DNA of 64,000 bases from Clavaria fumosa (GCA_951802425.1 OX637796.1:2108001-2172000); one strand, 5' to 3'; positions 19,948-30,639 are shown, counted from the stretch's first letter. Notes: generated by a model from the sequence alone, not told the origin. A program made the numbers and translations.

Positions 19948-21499
19948 TTACTTAGAGGACGACTCGCCAAGGAGGAGCATCCGGAGCAGCTCCGCTCCGG
20001 CCTTCACCTGGTCCGCCCCCCTCTCCATCATCTCCAGCGCCCTATCGAGCGCCTCCCTCCCGGACACCCCTCGCGCCACCTCCCGCTCCTTACCCTTCCG
20101 ACTTGGTCCCGCCTCCGCCTTCTTCTTCTTTGCCGGCGGCTCCTCCACCAGCTCCACACTGGTATCCTCCTCAATCTCGTCCTCCTCCTCCGGCGTCGTC
20201 TCCTCGCGAACCGGTACCCGCGTCGCACCTCGCCTCGGCCTCTTACTTCCGCTCGCTCCCGCCGCCTTCGGACCTGTTCCGATACGTTAGCAAATGCGGA
20301 CCCGATACCTTCTCGACATACCTTCCGTTCCGGACACCGCCGCTCTCTCTGTTTTCGCTCCTGAAACACACCTATCATTTGTCTCATCATGAAAAATAAA
20401 AAGAATACCACTTACCTCGCACAGCCGACAGACTGCACGATACCTTATACGTCCGGCACCACCGGCACGCTATCCCCTCCACTCCGTAGCGAGCCCGCCA
20501 CTTCCGGGTGCACTCCTTGCACCCCGGAACGTGCTCCTAATCATTATATCAGACGTCGAAAAAGCCTCACATATCTTAATTAACCACTCACCTTATCTCC
20601 AGGCTGCCGCGCAGCCCGGGACTCTATGTCGCTCTTCGCCCCGCCTCTCCTCCCTCGCCCTCGCTCCGCTGCCTTCCGCCTCGCGATCTCCACCCACACC
20701 GGAGTCGCCATCATCCGCGCACCGTCCCGGTGCACGAACATCGGCTCCTCCACCGACTGCTCGCCTCCCCCGGCCACCGCACTCACCGCCGCCGCCTCGA
20801 TAACACCGACGGGCGTCACCCCGTCGGTTCCCCACACGGTCCGATGACCGTCCGGATCCTCCCCTGCCGCCACCTCGTCCACACGCAGCTCTCCGGCGTC
20901 CGGTGATATCGTCGTCGTTGTTACCGCCGCTGCACCGGACTCCGCCGCTCCCGTCGTCGTCGTTGTTGCCGCCGCCGCCGCCTCGCCCTCGTCGTCGCTG
21001 TCACTTACGACAACTAAGCGCGCCCGGGCAAGGCGCGCCCTCTTCTCGGCAGCCCTCGCCGCCTCCGCCCGCCTCTCCTCCGCCTCCGCCTCTGCTGCGG
21101 CCCGCTCAGTAGCCGCCCTCTCCTCGCTCGTGCGCTGTTTCTCGGCCTCGACCTCCTCCCGCCTTCTCGTCCGCTCAGCGGACCACTCGTCCCCGCGGAG
21201 CTTCCGCCACTTCTTGAGCCTTCGCGCGACCCGGACGAGTCCCTCGTCCACCTCCACGTCGTCGTCGATCGCTGCCACATATCCGGCAAGAAAATCGTCC
21301 TAAAAACGTTGTCAGTGCGATACAAAAAAAGCACGAAAGATTCTCGTTCACGCACCGCGTCACCCGCATACGTCCCCACCCACTCCGCGCACTCTCCATC
21401 CTGCCCCCGATCCGGCAACTCCTCGCCCGGCGCCATGGCCTGCGCCTCGGTCATCGCCTGGACTGCGTTTCGAAAGATTGAAGAATCGAAGTTTTCCAT
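19948..21499 (-). CDS. Antisense spliced gene inside element C, Cys-cluster coiled-coil protein
   Basis: Five exons on the minus strand, 21499-21356, 21299-20592, 20536-20416, 20360-20322 and 20273-19948, join in frame to 445 residues. All four introns are 44-56 bases with GT-AG ends. The N-terminus is MENFDSSIFRNAVQAMTEAQ; a long charged coiled coil rich in Arg, Glu and Ala follows (about 70-140), then Thr/Ala-rich linkers. Exon 3 holds a Cys cluster: GCKECTRK then IACRWCRTYKVSC (C-x2-C, C-x2-C-x6-C), which resembles a zinc-binding or Zn-cluster-like DNA-binding motif. A basic stretch (PPAKKKKAEAGPSRKGKE) may be a nuclear localisation signal. I recall similar coiled-coil/Cys proteins as frequent hypothetical genes in mushrooms, but I cannot give a function. 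Its position between pol and the 3' LTR, opposite to gag-pol, suggests a regulatory or accessory protein of the element. Confidence 0.75.
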
Positions 21500-21656
21500 T
21501 GTCGGAGAGTTGACGTGTTGCTGTCGCTGGAGAAAACACAAGGGTGTGTTTGGACCTATGTGCACCCACACGACGCGTACTTCACGATCAACAAACCGTT
21601 ATTTGGCCTTGTTTGGTTGCAACCGAGGGCGGTTGCATTTTCAGCCCCCGGGAGAA
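21500..21656. promoter_or_regulatory. Promoter side of the antisense gene and polypurine tract of element C
   Basis: The 157 bases between the antisense start codon and the 3' LTR must hold the antisense 5' leader unless it starts in the LTR. The last bases before TGTAAGG read CCCCCGGGAGAA, the likely polypurine tract for plus-strand priming. Confidence 0.45.
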
Positions 21657-22574
21657 TGTAAGGACCATATGCGATCTAAACACAGAAACATGACAGATAC
21701 CGACTATCCGGATGTTTTGCGATCCAAAGAAATTACGTGCGATACGAACCGATAACGATCCGACACCGTCCGATAACGACCGATAGTATCCGATACATGT
21801 CCGATGTCGGACACTTCGGTCTTCAATCCCCCGTGACGATCACAGCCCACCGCTCTCACACACCGCCCACGCCTCTCTATTTCACCTCTCTAGCACGGTC
21901 AGCGCTCGACATACACACTATTCCATTCCCATTCCTTTATTTCATATACCATGCTGTAAATTTCATATTATGATCCCTTTCAACCATTCAATCGTTTAAA
22001 CGTTTCAAACCCTTTGCAGTACCTTGTCCATTGTTCTTAGTACCCCTTTGCTGTACCAGCCCCACTTTCCTTCAGTTTATGAGCGGTCCGGACATTTGCT
22101 AGTTATCGGACATTTCATTCCTCCGAGCTACTCATTTCCCTTGTGATATAACTCCTTCATGTAACCCTTCACGCGACATGGCGCTGTTCCATGTGTTTTC
22201 CGGACATTTCCGTACATTCCAATTTGCTGTACTTACAGAACTGTACTTAAGTACACTCCGGACCTCTCTGAAAGACAGCTTTCTGAACCCCTTCTCTCTG
22301 TTAGAAACCTCACCTAAGCTCACCCGTCGTCGCAACCTTCGATCCGCTGGCCTCCGTCGTTGCCGGCCCTTCGTCTTATCGCACCATCCTTATCGGATTT
22401 TATCGGACACATAGCAGAATATCCCGGACACCGTATATTTCTATTTCTCACATATTTTGAATTCATACTCCACATCCTCAAGGGTGTTTGGTGAATCTCT
22501 AACGCCTTACAGGAACCCCTGAAGGACTTGACTGTAATCAAGCAGTTGCAGCAAGAACCGTAATACCCACTACA
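21657..22574 (+). repeat. 3' LTR of element C (918 bases)
   Basis: See the 5' LTR; ends CCCACTACA followed by the target duplication ACGC. If LTR transcription is bidirectional it could also drive the antisense gene. Confidence 0.95.
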
Positions 22575-23341
22575 ACGCGAATAGGATCTTGTTGAGGTCA
22601 GTTGCATAAAGTCCTTGGTTTCCCAAGAACTGTAGTCTGAGGGACCATAGGAAGGTCCGGAAATTCTTCTTGTTGCTGTCAAATGCAGTGATGGCTAGGT
22701 CCAGCCTTGGCATTTGGGCTTAGGGTGTAACACGGGTATGGGTAACCCACACGGGTTTACTGGCGGGTACGGGTACGGGTAGGGTACGGGTAAGGATTCT
22801 GCTACCCGTGCGCTTTAAAATGAGCCCTAGAACATCCAAAATGAACAGGAATTCAGTGAGATATGCTTATAACAATCTGAAATCACTGTTTCAAGCATAT
22901 CTCACTCAATTCTTGTCTGTTTTGATTGTTCTAGGGCTCATTTTGATGGGTAAACCCGCCGGGTACGGGTAGGGTTACACCCCGGGTGCGGGTACGGGTC
23001 AGCGTTGAGATACCCGCGGGTTTACCCGTGTTACACCCTATTTGGGCTGCAGGGATGGGGTCTGCCATTTTGGGCTCAGGTGAGGGTGGCGATGGACTCA
23101 CAGGTTGGGGTTATGGTTCCGGAGTCGCAGGTGACTGTGGTGGTGGTGGTGGTGATGGTGCTGGTTGGACTAGGCGCTCGTCTAATGTCGCGAAGTCTAC
23201 GGGGGGCTCAGTAGGAACTGGCAGTGCTGGGGAGGATGGGGTTGGTAGGTCTGCAGATGTAAACGACGGGGCGGTATTCATGGATGATGAACTGTTCGAA
23301 TCCGAGGAGACTAAGTTCTGTCTAGATCTCCATGGAAACAT
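22575..23341 (-). pseudogene. A1 gag, N-terminal part (carries a MITE)
   Basis: From ATG 23341 the frame reads MFPWRSRQNLVSSDSNSSSS and a proline-rich region (PAPSPPPPPQSPATPEP) like that of A2, then stops near 23111. The MITE at 22721-23040 splits the rest. Past it, toward 22575, come the remains of FLRSLQ-like gag core, which continue at 12679 beyond the C element. Confidence 0.8.
22721..23040. mobile_element. hAT-like foldback MITE, copy 1 (320 bases, TSD TTTGGGCT)
   Basis: Starts TAGGGTGTAACACGGGTA and ends TTTACCCGTGTTACACCCTA, so the tips are inverted repeats. TTTGGGCT at 22713-22720 and 23041-23048 is an 8-base target duplication, the hAT size. The interior is itself a near-palindrome: TGAGCCCTAGAACA on one arm and TGTTCTAGGGCTCA on the other, with GAGATATGCTT/AAGCATATCTC further in. 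Many CGGGTA repeats lie near the ends. No coding capacity. Confidence 0.93.
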
Positions 23342-23795
23342 GCGTTGGCCTGATCATTGGCTCATCATTGTCGGAGTTTACATAGTCCTCGAGGTTGTCA
23401 AGGTTGATATCAATGGTGCTGTGGGCTGGGGACCTCATTCCTGAGGTCGCGGAATCTGGTAGTACAGCTCTCAAGGCCTCTCTCAACCTCTCCTCTTGTC
23501 TGTTCTGCTCCTGTACATATAACCTTGCAAAATAAGGGGCTAACCTTCTCTCTTCCTCAATAATCCACAGTTCGAAGGGACGTAGCTCTCGCGGTCTCAG
23601 TACTGCAGTCTCAGTCTCAGAATAGTCTGATTCTGTCAGAGTGTCTGGGTAGAAGTTTGTTCTTATGTGGCTGTCAAAGTATCTGCTCCAGTATTTGTTC
23701 TCTCCAAAGTCCAGTATGGTGGTGAGCCACTTGTCTGTGATGTCTTCATTGTGCGTCAGGTACGCCAGGGTGATTCTCTCATCGTTCTGTTGCAC
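23322..23795 (-). pseudogene. A1 ORF0 upstream of gag
   Basis: A 157-codon frame between the 5' LTR and gag that overlaps the gag start. It matches the frame at 45674-46324 of A2 nearly throughout (AVLRPRELRPFELWIIEEER, SPAHSTIDIN, NSDNDEP). No ATG at its start in this copy; the first codon is GTG. Conservation between two copies suggests that it was once coding. No known domain. Confidence 0.6.
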
Positions 23796-23877
23796 ACGAC
23801 GGGCAGGGGAATGAGGAAGAAGCTAGGCCGACCAGGGTGGATGGGGTCGAGGTAGCTAGGGGTGGACATTGAAATTG

Positions 23878-24426
23878 TGTCAGCTCAGGTCCCTAACAGA
23901 AGTGAAAGGGGAGGATAACTCGATTTCAACGTGGGGAAACTACGCTCATTACATGGATACTATATATACTAGGGAAGGGGGCTGTGTAGAAGGTGAGTCA
24001 TAAGTAGGGCAATGAGGCTACGCGCTCTGAGTTGCGCAGGATAGGGGAGGCAGCATAAGGAAAGAGGAATACTAAATAGGGAAGGTAGCAGCAAGGCATG
24101 GGCAAGGGGAAGATGATGGGGAGAATGCTTGGCACGGGCTTGGTTGACTGAGGGGAGACCCCAAATAGGATAGATTAGTTGATGGGGCCTGTCAGTTCCG
24201 CTATCGTGGATCTGCCTCCATCATGAATTCCAAAGTGTGGGAAGGTTTGAGAAACGTGGGCACGGGCATGTGACAGGCACTTGTTGGGGGCCCTGTAGGC
24301 ACTGGTGCGAGGTCACGAGTGTCCCCAAGGTCGTGGGCAGTCACATGACTCCATGTCCATGCTCGACACTAGTTCCTAGTGCTCTCTGGAGTTCAATGGT
24401 GGTGGCTTACATAAGCAATCCTGACA
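23878..24426 (-). repeat. 5' LTR of chromovirus A1 (549 bases)
   Basis: Partner of 6725-7284. The base pairs next to its inner end (about 23868-23877) read ATTGAAAT on the plus strand, nearly complementary to the GATTTCAACG segment of the LTR, the presumed self-primer. Confidence 0.9.
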
Positions 24427-26278
24427 GCCATGCTCAGGGGAGCTTGAGCCAGTAGGCTGCTGGTCCAACCTTCTCTTCAATGATGAAGGGTCCTGCTCAC
24501 TTGTGGTCAAGTTTCTTGGAGGACCAGTCCATCTTTAAGTTTCGGGTGTCCAGCCAGACTAAGTCCCCCTTTGAATATTCACAACTTGGCTGCTTTCCCT
24601 TATCATAGCTGGCCTTCATTGCATCTGCCACCTTTGCCATTGCTTCCCTGGCTGCTCTTTGGGATTCTGTGAGCTTGGCCATCCATTCATCTGCTGCAGG
24701 GTTTACCTCTGAGGGTGGCCAGATTCCACCATTCCATGGGTGCCGGCCATACTTTAGGTAGAAGGGTGTGAATCCAGTAGCAGAGTGCTCACGGTTGTTG
24801 AGTGCAAACTCTGTGGTAGACAGCCATTCTGCCCAGTCATCCTGTAGATGGTCAACATAAGCCCAGAGATACACCTCAACCTCCTGGTTGACCTGTTCTG
24901 TCTGCCCATCTGGAAGGCAGTACTTGGGTTTGCCTTAACCCCAATCATCCCATAGAACTCCCTCATGAACCTGGACACAAACTGGGTCCCTCAGTCACTC
25001 ACAACTTTCTGCAGGACTCCATGGTCATGGAAGACCCAGTCTCAGAGGATACGAGCAGTGCCAAGCCCAGTGAGGTCAAGACCAATCACCTTGATGAGAG
25101 TCTGTTTTGTGAACTTGTCCACAATGACAAGGATTGCATTGTGCCCACATGAGAGGGGGAAAGGCCCAACAATGTCCCAAGAGATTACTGCCCAGGGCCC
25201 CTTGGGGACAGGGTGTGGGTGGAGTGGAGCAGCATGCCTGGTCCGGTCAGGCTTGACCCATTGGCACATCTCACACCCTCCCACATACAGGTTGGAATCC
25301 TTCACCATGCCCACCCACCAGTAGGACCTCAACAGTGCTGCTCTCAGCTTTTGTGGGCCAGGGTGCCCAGCAATGGGGAGGTCATGCTTGAAGGTGAGCA
25401 CCACCTCATGTGCCTCTGGGGGTACCCAGGTGATTTGAGCCTTCCACCAGAGTCCCATTTGATCCCTTGTCCACTCATCATCAAGCTCCTCTGGCTTCTG
25501 TACATGCACCACACTGTTTTTCTGGAGCAGTGTCTCCATTTCCAATGTGAATGACATGTGGGTCTCCATTTCTGAGAAGACTTGCACTGGTGCATCCTCC
25601 TCCACCATCTCTCCATAGTCTGGCCTCCATGAGAGTGCATCTGCCTTTGTGTTCGACTTTCCAGTGCAATACTTTATCTCAAAGTCAAAGCACTGGAGCT
25701 CCCCAACCCAATGGACCTGTCTCGGTTTTGACTTCTGGGGCTTCCGGAAGTACTGGAGGTTAGCGTGGTCCATCCAGATCTCAATGGTCTCCTCCACACC
25801 AATTAGGTAGGCCTGCCACTCCCGTAGTGCCTGGATTACTGCCAGGAACTCCTTGTCATACATGTCGTAGTTCTTCTCAGCTGCAGTGAGGGCCTTGGAG
25901 ATGTAATCTACAACTCTCCAGGTCCTATCTGTCTGCTGCTGTGAGAGCACTCCACCAGTTGCCAAGTTACTCATGTCTGTCTCTACCTTCCATCTCCCTT
26001 TGTCTTGTGGTAGAGCCAAGACTGGGGCTGATACAAGTGCCAGGCAAAGATCCTGGAAGGCCAATTCCTCCTCCTCCTCCCATTTCCATGGAACCTTCCC
26101 AGTCAGCTGGAATAATGGTTTAGCTCAGGCTGAGAGGTTCAGAATGTGCTGACAGAGGTAGTTTAGCATTCCATTAAACTTCTGCACCTCCTTGACATTC
26201 TGAGGCCATGGCCAGTTCCACACTGCTTTGCCTTTTGCCAGGTCATGTTCCAAACAGTTGTGGGAGATCTTCATTCCT
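24427..26278 (-). pseudogene. Fossil family B chromovirus, integrase back to RT (right part)
   Basis: Continues the fossil after the A1 insertion. Minus strand, in order from 26278 down: end of RT thumb, RNase H (ALPQDKGRWKVETDMSNLATG, YDMYDKEFLAVIQALREWQA, FDFEIKYCTGKSNTKADALS), integrase zinc region (HDLPIAGHPGPQKLRA, CEMCQWVKP), core (WDIVGPFPLS) and C-terminal region up to LTPYV beyond the junction. Frames are shifted and Arg codons are largely replaced by Trp, Gln or Cys. The similarity to B2 stops at about 26278 inside RT, so the 5' half (gag, protease, RT palm) and 5' LTR are missing. Confidence 0.88.
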
Positions 26279-27010
26279 GTTATGGATCTGGTACTGGGTG
26301 CAGTCAGAAATGAGTCACTGAGAGTCAGGATGACTCAGACAGGTCCTCAATTCCTTATGCAGTTGGTCTACAGGACTAGTAGATCCTCCAGTTCCATACC
26401 TTCCTGCTAACAGTATTGAAACCAACACTACTAGCAAGGCATTGCTTTGGGCAGATATTATTATTAGTTAGTAACCTAAGTGACAACATCCCATGGGCTT
26501 AGCCATTGACCCCCATGGTCTGCCTCAACCTGGTATTACTCCACAGATTGATACCATGGCTCAATGACTGACCACTCCATAGGTATTGCACACTTAAGCC
26601 AAATCAATGTAGATAGGTCAAAATTGATCAGTGAATAAGCAGCTAACCAGACATGGGAGAAATGAGCTAAAGAGTTCATGAGATTCTCCTGGTCTTGTAG
26701 ACCATTCTACCTCTATAAACCTCTGCCTAATTCTCAGTACTTGGCTAGCTATTCACTACTTACTCTGATGAATATACTGGTACATTGTACAGTAGAACAC
26801 CTTGTACCCTATACCAAAATATTCATGACTCACTGAATACTTACTGCACCAAGAGGAGCCGGCACAGGGCGGCTCATCCGAAGCCTGGGTACCTTTGGGT
26901 ACCCAGATCACTTGACCAGACTAAGTCCTTAGTCAGCAATTACTAGATTTAGTTCAACTAGACTTAGTTCTTAGTTTAACTAAATTCGTCCTTAGCTCCT
27001 TGCTGGGCTA
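26279..27010. other. Spacer between fossil chromovirus and KDZ element
   Basis: AT-rich, CpG-poor sequence without recognisable genes. It has a short palindromic cluster at about 26855-26910 (GAGCCGGC...GGCGGCTC, CTGGGTACC...GGGTACCCAG) and repeated ACTTAG/CTAAGT words at 26920-27000. It may be an old MITE but no boundaries could be fixed. Confidence 0.4.
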
Positions 27011-27018
27011 GACTTAGG

Positions 27019-27054
27019 CACCTGGTCATCACATGACCATTAGCTACTTAGCTT
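27019..27054. repeat. Left TIR of the KDZ element
   Basis: Inverted partner of 32673-32708, 35 of 36 positions. It contains the near-palindrome GGTCATCACATGACC. Confidence 0.88.
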
Positions 27055-27159
27055 AGAACTTGGGGTGTACTGCACACTGCCAGTAAAGGCTGAAATATAA
27101 TCCATATTGAGTATTATAGCTGAGAGCCTCTAATAGGCATCAGCTTCTGAGTCGGCAGG

Positions 27160-27520
27160 TCAGGCACATCATCAACAACAACAACATCAATGTCAATGTC
27201 CAGGCCATTGCCACTGTTGCCTGACGGCCTGTCACTGTTGTCTGTGACGATGACCACTCACCCCCTGCCCCCTCATACAATAAAAACAACAACAGCATCA
27301 TCAACAACAACATCAACATCAACATCAATGTCAGCAACATTAATGTCAAGGCTGTCACCACGTAGCCCAATGGTTCGGCACTGTCTGTGACAATGACCAA
27401 GCCTATCTTTGTAACCGCTACCAATCTCAAACTGCTTCTTGCTGGGATACACAAACACATGAGTCTGTTGATGATATTGATGTTGTTGTTGACGTTGATG
27501 TTGTCATTGTCAATGTTGTT
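27160..27520. repeat. Low-complexity (CAA/TCAACA)n and (TTGATG)n stretches, inverted
   Basis: ATCAACAACAACATCAACATC-like words at 27165-27200 and 27285-27345 face TTGATGTTGTTGTTGACG-like words at 27465-27520. The two could pair as a hairpin. Frames through it give Leu/Met or Asn/Ile-rich peptides with no domain; not called as genes. Confidence 0.7.
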
Positions 27521-27684
27521 AGTCAATGTTCATGACATGGCTTATGGTACGAAATATGATTTCTTTAAAGAAGGTACTGACAGACATACTACTGCAGAGA
27601 CTCTCTGTTATGCTGCTGCGACCTTTGGACCCCTCCACTTGCCTTTGTCCGAGTGAACCTTCTGAGCCCTCTTGCCGGCGGCAA

Positions 27685-29262
27685 TTAGTTGTCCATCAAG
27701 AGATGTGATAGTGTGGATGAAGTTCTTGGGTAGGTTGGGGGTGGTGGATGGGAGAGTCGGTGTGGCAGAGAGAGCAGCAGGCACAATGGGGGAGTAGGCA
27801 CAACAGAGGGAATCGAGGGAGCAGGCATGACAGAGGGCGGAGGCGTGATGAAGGGCGGGGGGGTGGCAGAGGAAGAGACTGACTTGTTGCCGTTGTTACC
27901 CGCCTCTCTGTTATCAGTTATTGTGCCTCCATGGTGAAACTTTGCGGAATGATTGCTCGCATTGTCAGTGCCGGCTCTGGTAGTCTCTTGTGTAACCTGT
28001 TGTTCTTGCCATTCCTTCCATTCTGCATCAGTCAACCGTCGAAAATGTGAAGCACCAGATCTCCAGGACTCATAGAGTAACTGTATCTCTGTGAGAGAAC
28101 CGATGTCACTTGGGCAACAGAACTTTGGCAGCGGCCACCCCTCGATAATGACATGATGTACAGTGGTGATATGACAGTCAAAATTCTGATAGTACATTTT
28201 AGTTTTATGATGAGTGACATCTCCTGTCCTTCAATCAGACATATTCAAATACAAAGAGAAAACAACTTACGCAGGGCTCTCAGAATCAAAGTGCTCATTT
28301 CACTTTTAATTGTCAATACTTTTCCACAGTAATTATTCACGACACCTTTCATAAGCATTAGTATCATAGAGCTACAAGTAGAAGATGGACATACCCTCAA
28401 TGCCAGAGAGACAGAATGCCTCCATTTGTGTTGCAACATCAAGCACCGAATTGTGCAGAGAGAGTGGGAAAAACTCTGACACACGCTCACTTGAAGTAAA
28501 GACATGTGGTTGCAGGTACTGATCCGCATCCGGACAGATGGCAATCATCACAATCTCTGTGCCTGTCCGCTCATGCAACATAGTTAGCTATAATTGCTGC
28601 TCATTAGACAAATTTTCTTGATATTCTAATGAACGCACCTGCTCCTCTATCGACTCGAGAGTCCTCCTTGCATCTTGGAATGCCTGGACAGAAGTATTCT
28701 GGCTGACCTGCTTGTTTTTGCGGTGACTTATGAGGAGTTTCATTGCATCAGCAGAAGCATTTGCCCATTCGGAACTTGACATTGCTCTCCAGGCTGCTGA
28801 GATCTCTGCCATATATACAGAAGCTTTGTGATATGGTACACCAGGTGGAAGTTCTGGTGAGGCAATGAATTTTAGTCGCATAAAAAATAGATCACGAAAA
28901 CAAACCGCTGTTCTTGTGTATGACTTCCTGATGCAAGTAAGCATTCCAGGGACTGGCAGACCGTGTTTTTTGCGAAACACGAGCACGTTGCATTAACCTA
29001 TGATAGCTTTGCTTGGGCGTGTGCTTGCCAAAGGTTTCGCTGATCTTGAGAGCCTCTTGCATGACTATGCTCTTAGCATCTTCATAAGCCTGCTCATACA
29101 CTGCCTTCCTCTCCTGGCACTGGTTTTTAATCCAAGCCTTCTCACTAGGTGTCTTGGGAATGAGTGTTGGCTTAACCCAATGGCGCCAGGGAAGCTGTAG
29201 TTTTCCAGTGCCAGCATGAAGGTTTTTGAGTCCTCAGCTACTTTGCACCATTAGCCAGAAAA
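27685..29262 (-). pseudogene. KDZ-associated HMG-box-like protein, broken
   Basis: Exon pieces on the minus strand encode a family I recognise from mushroom transposon neighbourhoods. Order: EQAYEDAKSIVMQEALKISE, SPWNAYLHQE, then after an intron LPPGVPYHKASVYMAEISAAW and RAMSSSEWANASADAMKLL (HMG-box-like helices). Then ARRTLESIEEQV, LHERTGTEIVMIAICPDADQ, VSEFFPLSLHN, a further intron, VIIEGWPLPKFCCPSDIG, WRSGASHFRRLTDAEWKEW and a Pro-rich tail. A TAG stop (28588-28590) separates two pieces that are in the same frame. I therefore call it a pseudogene, though an unrecognised intron is possible. Role unknown; DNA binding is inferred. Confidence 0.6.
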
Positions 29263-29422
29263 AATAGGTGTTATAAGATTTCGAAAAAAAGTAATGAGTA
29301 ATGAGACAAGGAAGCAAACAGTACACGCATTTCAAAAGTTCAACAAAAAGCACGTGACATTCAGGTATATGGAACAAGTGGGCAAAGACAGATCAGCGGG
29401 TTTATGGTGAGCAATCCTGACT

Positions 29423-30565
29423 CTACTCATCACTGTTGATAAGCTGCCACAAATACACAATCTCAGTCCAGGGCATCCCTCGTGGGTGGAGGTATCCAAT
29501 AAATCCTTGAAGATCCTCACTAGTTTCATAAGCATGTTCAATGTGATGAAATGCTGCTAAATTATACCCATGAGCAGAGAGGTATCGGTTAGCTGCAGGA
29601 CCAAAAGAATCAACTGCATTTCCTTCAGACTGGACAGCAGGTTGCCTTGAAAGTGTAGAGACGATGCCATCGAGGCCATGGATGTGCTGATAGACAAGAG
29701 AAATGGTTTTGCTCAAGGCATAAGGCATGGTTTTGCTCAAGGCAGGCAATGATGCCGATGGTGCTGGAGAGGATGAGCCGCCAACTGCTGCAGCATGTCG
29801 CACACATTGAGATTTGCTAGGGGAAGGTGGTGGTGTCTGCATGCGAGAAGTTGAGAACTTGTTTCTAAAATCGATGACATTGAGTTGATAAAATGAAAAT
29901 AAAATTTACATTCACGTACCTCCTGTTGTCAACCATGGCAAAGTGCTTGCCTTGCCTCCTAGTTCTGCAGGGTTGAGGACGAGGTCGCGATAATTGGGGC
30001 TGGTAGCATTGTCATAAAAATTGGCCATAAACAAATCTGCCAACAGGAAAGCTCCATCTGAGAGCATGAATGTGATGGCATCAAGGAATGTGGTGAGTTT
30101 CTTCAAGTGACGCTGAACTCCATCCATGAACAGCCCTCGGATATCGTCACTGAAAATCATTGAGCCTGTAACAAATATGTGAGCACTGGAAGAAGACATA
30201 CTAGTTCAAATAGATGCCCTTTGGCATTCTGGTGAGTACTGCATAGAACTTAGTGTGATTCCGAAGAACTGCGGCAATCTCATCCAACGACAGGATTGCC
30301 ACTGCAAGTGAATTGTTGTCCTGCATAAGATTGAGCTTCATGATGGCTGGTTGGCTTCTAAGGATGTCTTCAGCCTCCTCCATCTGCATGCAGATGACGA
30401 CAATTGGGAGGGGCTTGAAGACGCTGATAAAGTGTGGACTGGGGCAAGGATTAGATCAGCAGATCTCAAAGGACATATAATGTACTGTGTTTTGAATATC
30501 CCTGAGTTATTCCCACCTAGCACACAGTAGTAACGTTGAGCATGCATTGTCGTTGGAAAGTGCAA
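29423..30565 (-). CDS. Unknown passenger gene(s) in the KDZ element
   Basis: Several minus-strand open pieces lie between the HMG-like gene and the transposase: 30565-30201, 30199-29912 and 29842-29423. One reads MPKGIYLN after KFYAVLTR and another RYYCVLGGNNSGIF; both look like the FY-V...GIY core of the RNase H1 N-terminal (caulimovirus-type) domain, but the match is short. A middle piece has FLDAITFMLSDGAFLLADLF and PAELGGKAS. The last is Ser/Pro-rich, then HGLDGIVSTL and YETSEDLQGFIGYLHPRGMP. Exon joins are not resolved, so the coordinates are the outer limits. No function proposed. Confidence 0.4.
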
Positions 30566-30639
30566 ACATTATTGATGTGGGTGGCGATTGATCCACACAG
30601 CCGCAGGTTGTGGGGTTCAACATTCAACACAGAGTATGA

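Larger units (their letters stand above)
12680..22574 (+). mobile_element. Complete Ty3/gypsy element C, 9.9 kb, with an antisense gene
   Basis: LTRs 12680-13597 and 21657-22574 (918 bases each) start TGTAAGGACCATATGCG and end CCCACTACA. They look identical apart from one G/A near the start, so insertion is recent. ACGC at 12676-12679 and 22575-22578 is the target duplication (or AACGC if the terminal A is counted in it). Order: LTR, tRNA-type primer site, gag with protease, pol (RT, RNase H, integrase, no chromodomain), A-tract, antisense spliced gene, LTR. Gag and pol are uninterrupted. It sits in the gag gene of chromovirus A1. Confidence 0.95.
6725..24426 (-). mobile_element. Chromovirus A1, complete but interrupted, TSD GCCAT
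   Basis: Ty3/gypsy element on the minus strand bounded by LTRs 23878-24426 (5') and 6725-7284 (3'), both starting TGTCAGGAT and ending GACA on the element strand. GCCAT at 6720-6724 and 24427-24431 is the target duplication. Without the three later insertions (solo LTR C, full element C, MITE) it would be about 6.5 kb. Gag and pol carry several in-frame stops, so it is dead. The host sequence is the older fossil B element. Confidence 0.92.

Noticed and set aside
20028..20411. Arg-rich minus-strand frame
   Set aside because: It is an out-of-frame reading across exons and introns of the antisense gene in element C.
6725..24426. One giant 17.7-kb retroelement
   Set aside because: TSDs at the internal insertions show that it is a 6.5-kb element enlarged by nested insertions.
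24427..26278. An independent third family of chromovirus
   Set aside because: It aligns with B2 throughout, and its left part at 6409-6724 joins exactly across the A1 insertion, so it is an old B-family copy.
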